Assembly: GCA_973895155.1 (NCBI GenBank)
Contig: OZ316895.1
Coordinates: 3,410,001 to 3,474,000, forward strand
Length of the DNA stretch: 64,000 nucleotides
Direction of reading: 5' to 3'
Source: Marsupella aquatica
Taxonomy: Eukaryota; Marchantiophyta
Below the pieces are notes generated by a model that saw only the letters and a list, made by a program, of their open reading frames with translations, was not told where the DNA came from and did not search any database. The number at the start of each line of letters is the position of its first letter. Position 1 is the first letter of the stretch. Both the position numbers and the translations under genes were made by a program. Of the stretch, positions 23,841 through 35,539 are shown in pieces.

Positions 23841-26800
23841 TTTCTATGTGTGAGATGCAATCTTAGCCATTCAAATGTGTGAACTGGCCACACTTGGGTC
23901 ACACTTCACTTTACAAGAACTTGCGGGCACAATCAATCAAAAACCACTACCATCCTAGTCATATTCATTCCAGTTGGGCCCTTGTGGGTCCCTTTTTTCT
24001 GATATGTGCATACTTTTGTGTTCAAACTTAGACCTCCCCTTGAGGTGATCTAAGAATGGACCAAGGGGCCACTTCTCTTCACTCAGGGTCTTTTATTTAT
24101 TATCTCCCAGACATTACACGTTTGGATCAGGTCTTTTAACTTTAGTGCCTGCAACTGGCCCTCCCCCTGCTTTGGATGGGGATACACTGAAGGCCCCCCC
24201 CCCCTTGTAAAGCCCCCCTAACTTGACCTGGTTCTGTCACCCAGGAATTGATCTCCAGTCATTCATCTACCATGAAACTTGACAGAACTTCTTAGGGTGG
24301 CTTTACAACGGTGGGTAGCACTTATAACTCTTTTCACCAAAGCTGACCAAATCTTGTTGTAAAGATAGACTACTGTAGAGACCAAAAATCCAAGTCAGGC
24401 TCCAAGCATCCTAAAGCCTGTCTGCAAGAGCAATTTCCCTGGAAAAGTAAAAGTGACTTGGGTATCCCTTGCGATAGTGCTTTACTGTACACTAACTAGC
24501 CCACTGCCCATGAGGTGCACAATATTGTTGATATTATGCTAAGTGCAAGAGTTTTCAAACATACTTAAGTGAGATTGTCAAGCAGTTGGATATTGTGGGA
24601 GTAGGCCTACCAGCTGGATTCAAGAAGTCTAGGTGGGAAACTGGCCAATGGGAAAAACCTTGTGTAGTGAATTTTGGGCAAAAGTGGCTAAGACTTTATT
24701 ATTATCTCATATATAATCATCTCTTTGTGAAATGTCATTTTGGTGGGAAGCATTTGTGGCCTTCAGATTATGGTGACATTTTGCCTACCAAACATGAGAT
24801 GGGCCTGAGCCCTAAAGCCTAAACCCTCAACCCTCTCTACAACTTTTCTGCACTCAACTCTCCGCTCTCCTCGCAGCTTGTATCCATAGAGGCCATTAGT
24901 TAGAATCCAACAATTATCCTTAAATCTAAGGAGATTTGACTGCCATAAATTAAAATTAAGCCAGGAATTAGATAGGAAGATGCCTAGCATCTCCTCCAAA
25001 TAAGGTGACATTTGCCATGGTGGCAAAAAACTTAAAAGTTGGAATTTAAGCTGGTCTCCTACCCGTCCGATTTAGAAAAGGAAAAAACAGGTTAAAATGT
25101 CAAGCTGATCTCTTATTCTTGGGATTCTGTCCACCTGTTTGACTGTTTTTTGTCATGGCAATTTAATATAATTTTATCACCTTCCACCTTAGTGTAGTCC
25201 ATGAGAGTAACTTTGGGTTGAGATAATATACTTACTAGCCTGAACAAAAACAAAAATAGAGATGAGGACGAAACAAAACTTTATAGAAGAAATGATTCCT
25301 TGTTGTTTCCTGTTCATTTTGCCCCCATCCCTGTCTTTTGTCTCCACCCTCACTTAAATTTCAGTTATGCCCTTATTAGTTAGGCAACTGAATTTCAGCC
25401 TCCATCCATGTTTTTGTCCCCATCTTCTCTTAATTTCAGTTTTGCCCTGTCGCCCTGAGTTAGGCACATAATTTCAGTTGTGCCCTAAGTGACTCACCCT
25501 CATTTAATTTCAGGTATGCACTCAGTCAGGCACTTAAATCTAGTTATGCCCTAAGTTAGAGTCAAGGTCTAGAAACTGTAGGCCCATATGGAGTAGCTTT
25601 GATCGGGCTTTATTAGCTAGACTAGATAAATAAAGGGTGCCAATAGAAATGCACCCCCCTTCAGTCACGGTCTCACTCTTTTAGTCACTTTCCAGGACTC
25701 AATTTGCTGAGTCATGGAACCCGCCCCGCCTCATGGGAACAGGAACCGGACGCCACAACTAGTCAAGTAGTCAAGGTAACGAGGATCAAGGGCAACCTCC
25801 CCCGTGGGCTGCGGCATGGCGCTTGCGACTAGTACTCACGCCAAAAAGCAGATTTGATCTGTTCTTCGTCTTGGGAGAGCATCTCATCTCTCCGAGATAG
25901 CTCAACTAAATTGTTGCGCCAGATTCACTCATGCAATCGATCTCATTGTCGAGCATTGCGATGCGGAGACACTATATTGTGACCGTTCTCATCCCACGGG
26001 GTGCAAGTTAAACTGGCCAGTGGCAAGAAAAAAGGAGCCGAGCCAAGACGAGAAAGAGCAACTTTCCCGCCGCGTCTTCTGGTGAAGTCCCGTGGAATAA
26101 ATAACCTTATTATTATTAGTAGTGTATATATATGTATAGCAGTCCTTTGATGCGCCGTGCAACGGGACCCGCAGGACCTTGATTCCAGCCTATGGACAGT
26201 GTGGGCCGCAGAAGAGCGAAATCTGAGTTTCCCAAATTAGAGATAATAGGCAGGGCTTGTTTTTTATGGCAAAAATTAGATAGCTTACACTTCTCCAAAA
26301 ACTGTTTGCCGTTTTTGGCAAAAATTCCCTAGATTTTTTGTGTCCCATTAGCCAGAATTTAGCCATCACATTTAAACCGAAACCGAAGGAGATCTGACGG
26401 TCATTAGATAATTTGGGGACATCAGATAAAGAACATTCCTAGCTAGCATCTTCTTCTATGCTCTAAGCACGGGCCCTTTTATATGGGCATCTCTGATTAC
26501 ACTGATACCGGTCTTTCCCCAAACAGAGCACCGTAGCCTTGTTATTCAAATAGTGGGCCATGGGGCATTGTGTTTGAGTTAAGACTATGCGTTTTCATTT
26601 TTTGTTTTTTGTACTTGCAGGTTGTGTTTGAAAATGGAGGTTGACATTGTCATGATTCATGCACATTTGTATTGTTTGTGCTCAATATAGAACAGTTTAG
26701 GGTCCAAACTCAAACACAATGTTCAACTCAAACACAGCCCTAACATTCGAACAGAATACCTGGGCGTTGGGTCAAGAAGACGTTGTAAGTTCAAATGTGT

Positions 26801-26860
26801 TTATTGTCACATGACCCCAAAATTTCCATTTTCAAACAACGGCATGGCGTTGTGTTTGGG
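23841..26860. other. gene-free repeat-rich interval
   Basis: No supported gene. It includes a 13-base C run at about 24196 and a degenerate tandem motif of the form AATTTCAGTTATGCCCTAAGTTAGGCAC at about 25354-25560. Confidence 0.45.
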
Positions 26861-26861
26861 G

Positions 26862-26917
26862 GAAGGCGGTAGCCCGAAGGCGGTAGCCCGAAGACGGTAG
26901 CCCAAAGACGGTAGCCC
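26862..26917. repeat. 14-bp tandem repeat, four units
   Basis: Four near-identical units of GAAGGCGGTAGCCC; the later units read GAAGACGGTAGCCC and AAAGACGGTAGCCC. Confidence 0.85.
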
Positions 26918-26929
26918 CACTACCTGATA

Positions 26930-27419
26930 TTGATGAGGATCCGGATTCATTCAGTGGATTGGTCTGAATGATTTCCTCCGTTGATCTAAATCCAAGGGAC
27001 CCCCTTCTCTGGTATTCCAATGGTACATATGATCCGTATGGATGGTGTCTATTGGATTTCTTGCAGGCGCATCGGATTTTGGTGGATCGGATGGTGGTCA
27101 CTGGCAGCTTGGGGCGGATGGAGTGTGGCAGTGCCCCAACATGCTTCCGGGCAAGTATCAGGCTATTTTGGCAGTTCTCGGTAGTCTGCTTGCTCTCTTG
27201 GCATAGAATGGTTTGTGGTTCTTAGCTCCCTGGGGTCCTCCTTTCCCCTTTCCTCTGCCTCCTCTCCTTTTTGCGGACTGGCTGGGTGGGCCCTTTCTCG
27301 TTTCTCTGGGTGTGCTCCTTCTTCCAGCCCCCTTATTGGTCTTTTCTTCCTGCCTCCTTTTCTCAGTGGGGACCATTGTGGTTTCAGGTTTCATGGAATA
27401 AAGTTTATTTTGAAAAAAA
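26930..27419 (+). mobile_element. possible 5'-truncated LINE 3' end
   Basis: A pyrimidine-rich, non-repetitive segment ends with TGGAATAAAGTTTATTTTG followed by eight A residues, that is a polyadenylation-like signal and an A tail in genomic DNA. This is the usual footprint of a truncated retrotransposed copy or processed transcript. No reverse transcriptase frame remains and I could not find a matching target-site duplication. Confidence 0.35.
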
Positions 27420-27449
27420 AGACCACCACGCTACATTCTAGGGGTGCTA

Positions 27450-28870
27450 CCTTAGATACTCCAAGCCTTTTTTTGACTTTGCCTACCAGTGAATTGACTG
27501 GGTTGACTAGTGGGGCAGTCCTGTGGGTACTCCAAGCCTTTTTGGACTTTGTCTACCGTGAATTGACCATTCACCCCTACACAGAGGGCTGAAGGACTCC
27601 CTCTACCGAGACTCCCCATGCATGTAGCTATTCACAAACAATATCTAAACATCAAAATTATGGCCTATTGCTTCACTCTACAGAGTAGCTCACAAATGGT
27701 AGTCTTACATGGCCTGGTCCTGATACAAACTGAGTTGGTAGTGAGCAACTGAAGGGCAGGTAAGTCATGAATTCTTTTGGTGAAACTACTACTCACCTGG
27801 TGTAACTTGATGTTTAATATGGGTTACATGAAGAAGAATGGGGCTTCGTATCTCTGTTTGGGGTAAAGATTTGATTTTATCTAAACTTCAATATGGCCAC
27901 TGTCCCTGGATCCGGGGAAGGAGAAAGTAGTTACTTTTTGCCCACCTTTTTTAGCTTTATTAAGACCAATACGACTAATTATGGTTACCTGGGTCTACCA
28001 GTTTGGAACGTGGAGAATGGTAGTTTTAGTTTGGTTTCGGGAAGGGCAAACAAATCTTCCCAATTATATGTTTGGGGATGGACATATATAGCTTAGAGAT
28101 GGTGAACTTGTTATCCCCACATTCTCAGAGCAGTGTTTTGTGATCTCACCACGGACTTTAGACTGACATCCAAATTCAATGGACACTTATCACTAACCCA
28201 ACACTCCTTTGGAAGTGATATTTAACCCCAAACATGGTTAGATGAGTATGAGCAAATAAAAAAAGATTGGATGAGGGAAAGACTAAGCTATAGCTAGCCC
28301 AGGATGTGATTAGATGAGCACAGTAAAACCAATAATGAGTGTATGAGGGAGGGGAGATGAGGGTAATATGCACCATCACCCCACCACCAGTCCAGTAGTC
28401 CTTTCCCGGGACCAGTGGGTTTTTTTTTTTTTTCTCAGCCACTCTGGGACCGTGCAGGCTGAGTCTTTTCTTTATCGAGTCAATATTAAATTTGCCCACT
28501 GGCTTCTCTTAGCCACACTCCAGGACACCAGGACGGAGCAGGAGCTCAGACTCTTTCTTTATGGAATCATTATTTATTTGCCCATACTTGAGTAGTCGTG
28601 CCTTGGGTTATTAAAGAGGTGGACAACGAACAATAATAGATAGGCTCTCCCACTCACTTCCCATCATAGGATACTTGTACTATTTGTAGATGTGTTTTGA
28701 GATCTAACTTTGTGTTGCCTCACCGAAAAGAGTACAGTGATATAATAGTAGCCTTTTGGACGTTTAGTAGCCTCTTGCGCTTTGCCTTTTGAAAATGTGT
28801 GAGCCGTCCAATACGACCCTTCGCTGTTGCACCATCGAGGGTACATTGAGGTCGAGCTTCATAATCTCAT
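27450..28870. other. intergenic DNA with small tandem duplications
   Basis: Duplicated ACTCCAAGCCTTTTT / CTACC...GTGAATTGAC units lie at 27454-27500 and 27527-27571. A diverged duplication lies at 28438-28498 and 28513-28585 (CTTTATNGAATCA-like and TTTGCCCA). No supported gene. Confidence 0.45.
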
Positions 28871-28880
28871 ATCTCATAAT

Positions 28881-28890
28881 TATATATAAA
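28881..28890 (+). promoter_or_regulatory. TATA box of the PADRE-domain gene
   Basis: TATATATAAA lies about 920 bp upstream of the ATG at 29804. No other strong TATA element is closer, so either the 5' UTR is very long or it contains an intron. Confidence 0.5.
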
Positions 28891-28984
28891 GCAGGTGCGC
28901 ATTGGAGTTCTTCACTATCAGTGAGTCGATCAGTCTCGTCTTTCTTCCTGATTGTCTCGCTCTCCCTCCGTGATCGACGCGAGC

Positions 28985-29089
28985 TCTCTCTCAGCTTCTC
29001 GAGAAAAACACGCAACTGCTGCCATCGTTCTCCGAGCTCGCTCTCAGCTTCTGGAGAAAAACACGCAACTGCTGCCATCGTTCTCCGAG
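28985..29089 (+). repeat. tandem duplication of about 52 bp in the PADRE leader
   Basis: Two units share CTCTCAGCTTCT, GAGAAAAACACGCAACTGCT and GCCATCGTTCTCCGAG with one or two differences each. Confidence 0.85.
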
Positions 29090-29803
29090 TTGTTGGTCGG
29101 AGGAGTGGAAAGAGCAGGGGAGGGAGAGGACGAATTCGTGATCGGTTTGATTCCATCGACCTGTTTCTGTTGTGAATCTGTTGGGATTGATATTTTCAGC
29201 TTTTCAGCGATTGACATCAGCTGTTGCGCTCAGCCAGTCGCGCTGTTGGAAGGAGCCGGAAGGGAAAAAAAACCACGCAATCCTTCGCCTGGTGTGTCGA
29301 CTACCCTAGACGAGTAGACGCGTGCATCAGCTGCTACTGTAGCTTGTTGAATCGTGCTACGGATAACAACCTGTTCTTTTGAATCGGTCGAGGATTTGAA
29401 TAGCGGGTAGCAGGGCAGTAGCAGGAGCGAGCAGGCTGGCACGCAGGAAGGAAATCGGTTGAGATTTATATGCAACGAAGGAGCAGTGTCCTACAGTAGT
29501 TCGAGAGAAAAGCGGTTGGATTGTGGAGGGGCAGCAGCGTCCTCCTCCTCGTGCGGAACACATTTTGGGAACGCCCATTGAGGAACAAAGCTGTTCTTCG
29601 CCACAGGAGCTGCAGAATCCGTGCTTCTGAAACTGCGGAAGGTTGGAGGATAGGCTCACGATCCGGTTCGGCTTAAGTAGACTTTCTGAAGCTTCCGGCT
29701 GTTCTGCTCATTGTATTTGGTTCAGGGACAGGAGGGGAGTGAGTGAAGAATTGCATTAGAGCGAGTCCTCGAGCAGGTTGATCGAGAACGAAGGAGGAAC
29801 ATC

Positions 29804-30217
29804 ATGGGGCAAAGAGCTTCCGTTCTGTCTTGTGTGAGGCCGGCCTGTGTGACCAAAGAATCCGATACGGTCCGCATCCAGAAGCCGTCCGGGGACTTTG
29901 AGGAAGTGGCGTCGCCTTGCGTTGCGTCGAAGGTCATGGGAAAGCATCCGGAGTACTTGGTGGTCCATTGCTCAAGAGCGAAGTGCGGCGCTGTCGACAT
30001 CACTGTCATCTCTCCTAACCAGGACCTCCTGCCCGGAATTCCATACATGCTCTACCCGAAGGTCGAGTCCAACGAATTATCAGATGTCAGTAACATTCCG
30101 GCCTCCATCTGCATGTCGATGAAAGATCGGCAATTGACGTTCCGCAGCTCTGCGTCTCCAAATTCTCGGTCGACGAAATGCTTGCCGACTAACGAGGGAG
30201 AGAAGTCCGCCGTATAG
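29804..30217 (+). CDS. PADRE (DUF4228) domain protein
   Basis: A single exon of 137 aa. The start MGQRASVLSC has Gly2 and nearby Cys residues, the usual context for N-myristoylation and palmitoylation of this plant family. Residues about 22-87 carry the PADRE-like pattern: an initial VRIQKPSGDFEEV strand pair, a VASKVMGKHPEYLVVHCS block, and NQDLLPGIPYMLYPK, which matches the family's conserved P-x2-L-x2-G/R-x2-Y-x-L-Y/P motif. The C-terminal 45 residues are Ser/Asn-rich and probably disordered. PADRE proteins are small, plant-specific, often stress- or pathogen-responsive and of unknown biochemistry. The leader is long and duplicated. Confidence in the family is moderate to good; a specific function cannot be given. 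Confidence 0.8.
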   Translation: MGQRASVLSCVRPACVTKESDTVRIQKPSGDFEEVASPCVASKVMGKHPEYLVVHCSRAKCGAVDITVISPNQDLLPGIPYMLYPKVESNELSDVSNIPASICMSMKDRQLTFRSSASPNSRSTKCLPTNEGEKSAV

Positions 30218-31990
30218 TGTACACGACTACTCCGCATTTTATGTGCTCGTCGATGCTGCGCATGTGGAGCGGCTTGTTGGCTTCCACTTGCAAATAAGTT
30301 GAGAGCTCAGCGGATTCCGTTTTTGTACCTATCCACGAGCCGAGTACCGGTCCTGTCTTAGTTCGGAACAGCTTGTAACTTCCTTACGCATCATTCAGTA
30401 ACCTGCTGCGATCTATTCCGTTGGCCTTTCGACTCAAAAGGCCCGAGAAACCGTCCTTCGCTGGCCAAAGGAGTGGTGGGAGCTCGAAATGGAAGTCACC
30501 ATACCAATTGACTTGGCCTTATCCACCATCATTGCTATGAGTATAGGATAAAAGTGATGTAAAGGAGTTGCGGTCGTGTGGTCTGACAAGGGGTAAATTA
30601 AACCCACACATGGTCTAAACAGAGGAAGCTTGAGAATTTGGTACAAGCTTTCGGTAGTACTTACAAATGGTGGGACATTTGTCGATCATTGTACGTACTA
30701 CCGATTCCTTTTCTTTCAAGTTTTGTTCTAAGTTTTGCCCTCCTCATCTATGCTGACGCTACTATAATTGAATATAGCGGACGCACAGTTTGTAATTGAA
30801 GCTCGTGTGAAGCGATTCCACTCGTCGCTCTGCGTTTTAATGCAAATTATATATAATCGAAGGATCGAGCCTCTGGTATCATATGTGAACATGCTTGCTC
30901 TGTTTTCATGCTTAGTCATGAGGATCAATGAGTCCTCCTGGCATGCTTTGCTTAAATTTTCCCGAATTATTGAGAGTAGGTCTAGTGCGTTGTGGTTGAT
31001 GATACCCCAGCGCATTTTGCCAAGTCAGTCGACTCATCGTGTGTGTGTGAATGCTCGATGACAACTCTCTGTCTTGTTCCGTTGGTGCATCAATTCGGAA
31101 TTTATAATCAATCGGCGACAGGCGTATACGGTAGTATACTTGGAGTTCTCATTTTGAATTTCTCCCTTCTCCCAATTCTGTTTTCGGAACTGTTATCCAT
31201 ATTGAGTCGGTGTACTTCCGGTTCGTCGACATGGTGCAGAGTCGAGATAATATACCACAGTTGGGGTGGTGACACTGCTGTCGTCTCGTTTGTTCATTTT
31301 TCAAATGACAAGCTGCTTCCAGGAAACAAAGTCGCAGAATTTGATTCCCTGCGTAAGGTTTGTTGCTTTATTTAGAATTGATGTCGCCGATCTCAACTCT
31401 GCATGGCAAGTTTTGGCGTTACTCCAGACCCGCTCAAGAGAAAGACCCCTAGAACACATTAGCGCTGTTTGACTGGACTTCAGCGGCACCAAGAATTAAA
31501 TGCACCCTCAGATGACCGAGTCCTAGGGTTCCGTCAAATAGAGTGTGATGAGTAAATGTCCTCCCAACAAAATTTACAGCTTCTTGGTTGTTGTTGTTTT
31601 TTGTTAATTAAGAGCATTCACATGTGCATACCCGAGGGTACCGACTTTGACCTGGGGGCCGAAAATGCATGCCAATGACTGTTTTCCTATTTCTCCAACC
31701 TTCTTGGATACCTCTTCACTGTTTGGAGGCGATGCAGTGTTTGATCCAGCCTGCCATAACTTTACAGAGATTTTCTCACTTCTGAGAAATGCTTTTTGAA
31801 TGGCGTAGTACTTCGGATGGTAGCTTGCACTGGAAGATCTGGCTACTCCGATCGCAAACACTTGGTAAGATTGTGAGCTAAGAAAGAAGGCTTCCAGCTC
31901 GCTACTGGGAGAGGTATTCCATCCTAATATATGAACTGTTTGAGCAATGTGCAGTTTACTTGATAGAGTGATTCATCGATCAGTATTGGA
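30218..31990. other. intergenic, possible decayed coding pieces
   Basis: It starts with the PADRE 3' UTR. Plus-strand frames at 30992-31375 and 31266-31472 read well locally but are broken by stops and match nothing with certainty. They could be remains of the N-terminal half of the NO VEIN-like gene downstream. Confidence 0.35.
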
Positions 31991-31997
31991 CAGTTTT

Positions 31998-32140
31998 GCA
32001 GGTTCCTTTGGTGTGATTTCTCAGCCATTCTCTCCATGGACGAGATCCTTCGAATATCGTGCGCAGGTTGAAGATGTTCCATGTGACTTAGACGGGTTCT
32101 CCACACAATTTGTCCCGCATTGGAGCATTCACACGGAATG
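31998..32140 (+). pseudogene. possible upstream exon or decayed part of the NO VEIN-like gene
   Basis: After an AG at 31997 the frame reads SFGVISQPFSPWTRSFEYR and ends DGFSTQFVPHWSIHTEW, directly before GTAAC and an in-frame TAA. The amino-acid composition looks coding and it sits just upstream of the long open frame on the same strand. However, the frame differs, and I found no acceptor joining it in phase without a stop. It may be an exon whose partner I missed or a frameshifted remnant. Confidence 0.4.
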
Positions 32141-32422
32141 GTAACATGGAGCATTGTTGCCTTTCCTCCACTTCAATTTTCGGAGGAGTTGCCAGAAGAG
32201 GACAAATTGCTTTGGTGCATTTCCACCTGGTTTGGTTTTTGCCAGACGATATGGTGTACCTTGGTCAAAGAACTCCTCTGATTCTAGATATCGTTTGCGT
32301 TTACCACATGATACTGTGTATCTTGGTCAAGAATCCACTCGATATCCTTCAATCTCTTGAACGCTCTCAGCGTTCTTGCTGACGATCGTCACGAATTCGT
32401 GCCCTGAGATTCCGACATATAT

Positions 32423-35400
32423 ATGTTCTTGCCTGTCAACGCCGTGGAAAATGCTTACAGATATTCTTCCGCTGCTTCGGTGGAGAATCGAAGGGTTCGA
32501 CAGAAACTCCACGTTCAACCACAGCAGGCGTCAAATATTCAGCAACTGGAGAAGATCCGAGCCGAGATCTTGCGGAAAGTGCGAAAAAACGGCAATATAT
32601 TTTTGAGCAGCCCGGGCATTGAGAACAGTTTGAAGCTTTCTTACAAATACGGCTTGCCTACAGAATCCTGCTTTCTCCTTAAGCCAAGCTTTCGCAGTAT
32701 TCTAAAAAGTGCTGCAGAATGTAATCATCCGGCGCCTTCTGCTGTCTTAGACCGCGAGGTAAACCTTTCAGATGACGATGCGAGTTCAGACGGCCTTAGG
32801 AGTTCCAAGAGTAAGTTCGGAATAGTTGACGAATACGTGCAACTCAAGTACGCATCTAGCCTGACAGCTCTTGGGGTTTCTGAGATGGGACTGGCTCAGT
32901 ATGAATCTTTTCTAAGGAACGCAGACTGGGTCATGAACCTTCCAGACAAGATATACGTCCAGCTGCTAAGATTCTTTGCGTCGGAGTGGAAGATTCTTGA
33001 TAGTAGGTACGGGGACACATGTGATCTTTTGAAGATCAGAAGGTCCGAGAAAGGGGAGAGCCTGAAATTGACATCGTTGGCGCGTTTGGGCCAATCTGAA
33101 CTGTTGTATACTTCTTCTGTAAACGATGCAGACTGGATCTATGCATGGGTGAAGGAGTTCAGTCCTTGGGAGTCTGTGGAGGTAATGCCAGCATTGACAT
33201 CACAAGCTTTGATAGAGGCTAGCAATAGGGAAGAGTTGATGACGTGGATGAGAAAAAAGATCACTGTTACTGAATTGAGTGTTCGGACATATGCCCAGAG
33301 ACTTATTGAGAAGCTGACGGGTCCTAATGTAAGATATGGAAACACGCAGCATTCCAACTTCTCAGTTCTAGTCGTACAATTTCTTTACAGTGCACTTCAT
33401 GACAGGAAGTTGTCTAGACAAGTCATCGTAGACAGTATGAAGATTCTACGCCAAGTGATTGTTTTGGACAAGAGCTCCCGAGAAATGTCTTCAAGTTTGA
33501 GAATGAGACGGGACGGAGGGCTCCTTCTGCCGTCGGTAGTAAGTAAGTGGCCCACTCTTTTCACCTGTTGCTCTTACGGTTCGAAGAGTCTCATAACATT
33601 GTCTGATACGTATATGTATCCACAATGTTCTCTCGTAACAAATGTAGTGAACAAATCACCTGGAGCAGATTCAATGCTGAGATTCATCAAGGACGCCTTC
33701 AAAGCTGTGGACCTTCCAATGGTCAAGCTTCCAGCTAGCGAGTCTGTAACATTCTGCAAGCCAGTGACGATGGAAAGATCATTATTGATGCTTGAGTGGC
33801 TGAAAACCTTTCTTCCAAACAGAAAAGCAACGAAGCGAGAGTACCACTCTGATGGTTTTCTTAAGAAAGTGAAAGAGTTTGCTTGGGTGAAAACATACCA
33901 CCACGGATGGCAGCTTCCAACGTCTGTATTTTTCTCGACTGAGTACTTTCAAAATAGATTTATTGCTCATGATCTACCGTTTCTTGATGTGCCTGCCTAT
34001 GCGGACCTAGATCTCACTGATGAAGCAGCTGAGTCAGTCTTTGAAGAGCTGAGTGTGGTGACCGATATCAGTACAAGAGACGGATGTGCTAATGTTCTTA
34101 AGTATTTTTCCGACTGTTCCGCAAAGAAACTAGATTTGGAGTGTGTGAGCAGATTTTATAAATTTCTACATGAAGTTGATCTGCAAGACCAGTTCTGCAC
34201 TGTGAAAATATGGATTCCAGCTGGTGCCAAGAGCGAGGAACCCGTGTGGAAAGATTCTGCTGAGTGCATAATAAGCGACGAGCTTGGCATCTGTGCAGAT
34301 AGCAGTTATGTCACGGTGTTAGACACAATTTATGGCGTCAGCGTGATACCGGTTTTTTCTAAACTACAGGTTCCAGAGAAGGCTCCAGGAATTCTACACT
34401 GCAAAATTTGGTGTGAATGGAGTCGCGTCTCTCCCTCGAAGGTGAAGGAAGAAGACGGCCTCACACAGAACTCTTTGCTTACTAGTCATGTCGAAGCGCT
34501 CAAAGCGCAGCATGTCTTGAAGAACATACTCGACAGTTGGCAAGATACCGGATTGGATCGCAGCAGCACTGATCCTTCTGACGAGGATTTCCCCAGCATG
34601 GGTACCTTCAAAGACGCCAAAGAGGACGACGAAGTTTGGAAGTCGTTCTATTCTCGAGCATGGGTCCCAGTGGCCCCAGTGATCAACGAACTGGTGAGCG
34701 AAGCCAACGAGACGCCAAGCCAGGTGATCACGAGGGAGGTGTCTAAGTCGTTCTCGGCAGAACTGAGCAGCGACGCCATCGAGACGATCTCCATCGTGCC
34801 GCCAAGTCAGGTTCTTATCGCTGATGATTTGGAGTTGTCTCAGTCATTCTCTGCAGTTGCAAATGGGAAGCTCAACTTCGTTTGGTTGCTACCGGGTTTG
34901 TCATCTGAAGAGTCTGAAAAACTCGTCAAAATGTACTCCACGATGGGAGTAAGGAAACTCTCGGAATTAGTCACACTACATGTACGTGTTCCTCCGGACG
35001 TCTGGATGAAAAAGGTTTCTCGAGGGAAGAGGCTGATCTGCGAAGGGCTTTTCCGAGCTATTCTAGCTTACCTATGTAAGCATTCAGAAAAGCATAATCT
35101 CTCACTAGAAGACAGGCAGCAGATCCTGTCTCCCCTAATTTCAGCAACTCAAGTCGAGGTTGGTGAACCATTGGAGAAGAACTTAAGTTTGGCTGTGGGA
35201 ACGTCGACTTTCCTCGCAACTGTTGACCGGGAGAACGCCTTTGCGCACTATGACATTGTTAAACGAAAATTGTTTTGCCTCAAGAAGGATCATGCGCTCT
35301 TGAAAGCGTTCGCTAGCAAGAAAATGCTCTATTCTCAAATAGTGACGACCTTGTCCAGCGGCATTCTCGCGGAGCACCCACGGCTTGTGAAAGGCTTGGA

Positions 35401-35539
35401 ACTGTTTCTTCTGCCTCTCTGTAAATCTGGTTTTTCAAAGAAGATTGTGGAAACTAAATTGCAGAGACTGAAGATCGTGATCGGGCCAGAGGATGAGAAG
35501 CTACTAATGGAGAGTATTGCAACCAATACTAGAGACTAG
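32423..35539 (+). CDS. NO VEIN-like protein, C-terminal part (5' incomplete or truncated)
   Basis: An uninterrupted frame of 1038 codons with no intron. The order of blocks follows the C-terminal half of plant NO VEIN-like proteins (very large proteins with an N-terminal HSP90/gyrase-type ATPase): MTWMRKKITVTELSVRTYAQ, VSKWPTLFTCCSYGSKS, SLLMLEWLKTFLPNRK, a HGWQLPTSVFFS / LPFLDVPAY block, the KIWIPAG / ECIISDELG block, VFSKLQVPEKAPGIL, and a final GLELFLLPLCKSGF segment. Only one copy of the family's repeated HGW-LP-x-S/D-I-P-x-Y unit is obvious, so internal repeats appear to be lost. Full-length relatives are usually 1,700-2,700 aa, so about half is missing; the proposed ATG at 32423 may only be the first Met after an upstream stop at 32405. 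NO VEIN acts in leaf vascular development in Arabidopsis. The function of this shortened form is unknown. Confidence 0.72.
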   Translation: MFLPVNAVENAYRYSSAASVENRRVRQKLHVQPQQASNIQQLEKIRAEILRKVRKNGNIFLSSPGIENSLKLSYKYGLPTESCFLLKPSFRSILKSAAECNHPAPSAVLDREVNLSDDDASSDGLRSSKSKFGIVDEYVQLKYASSLTALGVSEMGLAQYESFLRNADWVMNLPDKIYVQLLRFFASEWKILDSRYGDTCDLLKIRRSEKGESLKLTSLARLGQSELLYTSSVNDADWIYAWVKEFSPWESVEVMPALTSQALIEASNREELMTWMRKKITVTELSVRTYAQRLIEKLTGPNVRYGNTQHSNFSVLVVQFLYSALHDRKLSRQVIVDSMKILRQVIVLDKSSREMSSSLRMRRDGGLLLPSVVSKWPTLFTCCSYGSKSLITLSDTYMYPQCSLVTNVVNKSPGADSMLRFIKDAFKAVDLPMVKLPASESVTFCKPVTMERSLLMLEWLKTFLPNRKATKREYHSDGFLKKVKEFAWVKTYHHGWQLPTSVFFSTEYFQNRFIAHDLPFLDVPAYADLDLTDEAAESVFEELSVVTDISTRDGCANVLKYFSDCSAKKLDLECVSRFYKFLHEVDLQDQFCTVKIWIPAGAKSEEPVWKDSAECIISDELGICADSSYVTVLDTIYGVSVIPVFSKLQVPEKAPGILHCKIWCEWSRVSPSKVKEEDGLTQNSLLTSHVEALKAQHVLKNILDSWQDTGLDRSSTDPSDEDFPSMGTFKDAKEDDEVWKSFYSRAWVPVAPVINELVSEANETPSQVITREVSKSFSAELSSDAIETISIVPPSQVLIADDLELSQSFSAVANGKLNFVWLLPGLSSEESEKLVKMYSTMGVRKLSELVTLHVRVPPDVWMKKVSRGKRLICEGLFRAILAYLCKHSEKHNLSLEDRQQILSPLISATQVEVGEPLEKNLSLAVGTSTFLATVDRENAFAHYDIVKRKLFCLKKDHALLKAFASKKMLYSQIVTTLSSGILAEHPRLVKGLELFLLPLCKSGFSKKIVETKLQRLKIVIGPEDEKLLMESIATNTRD

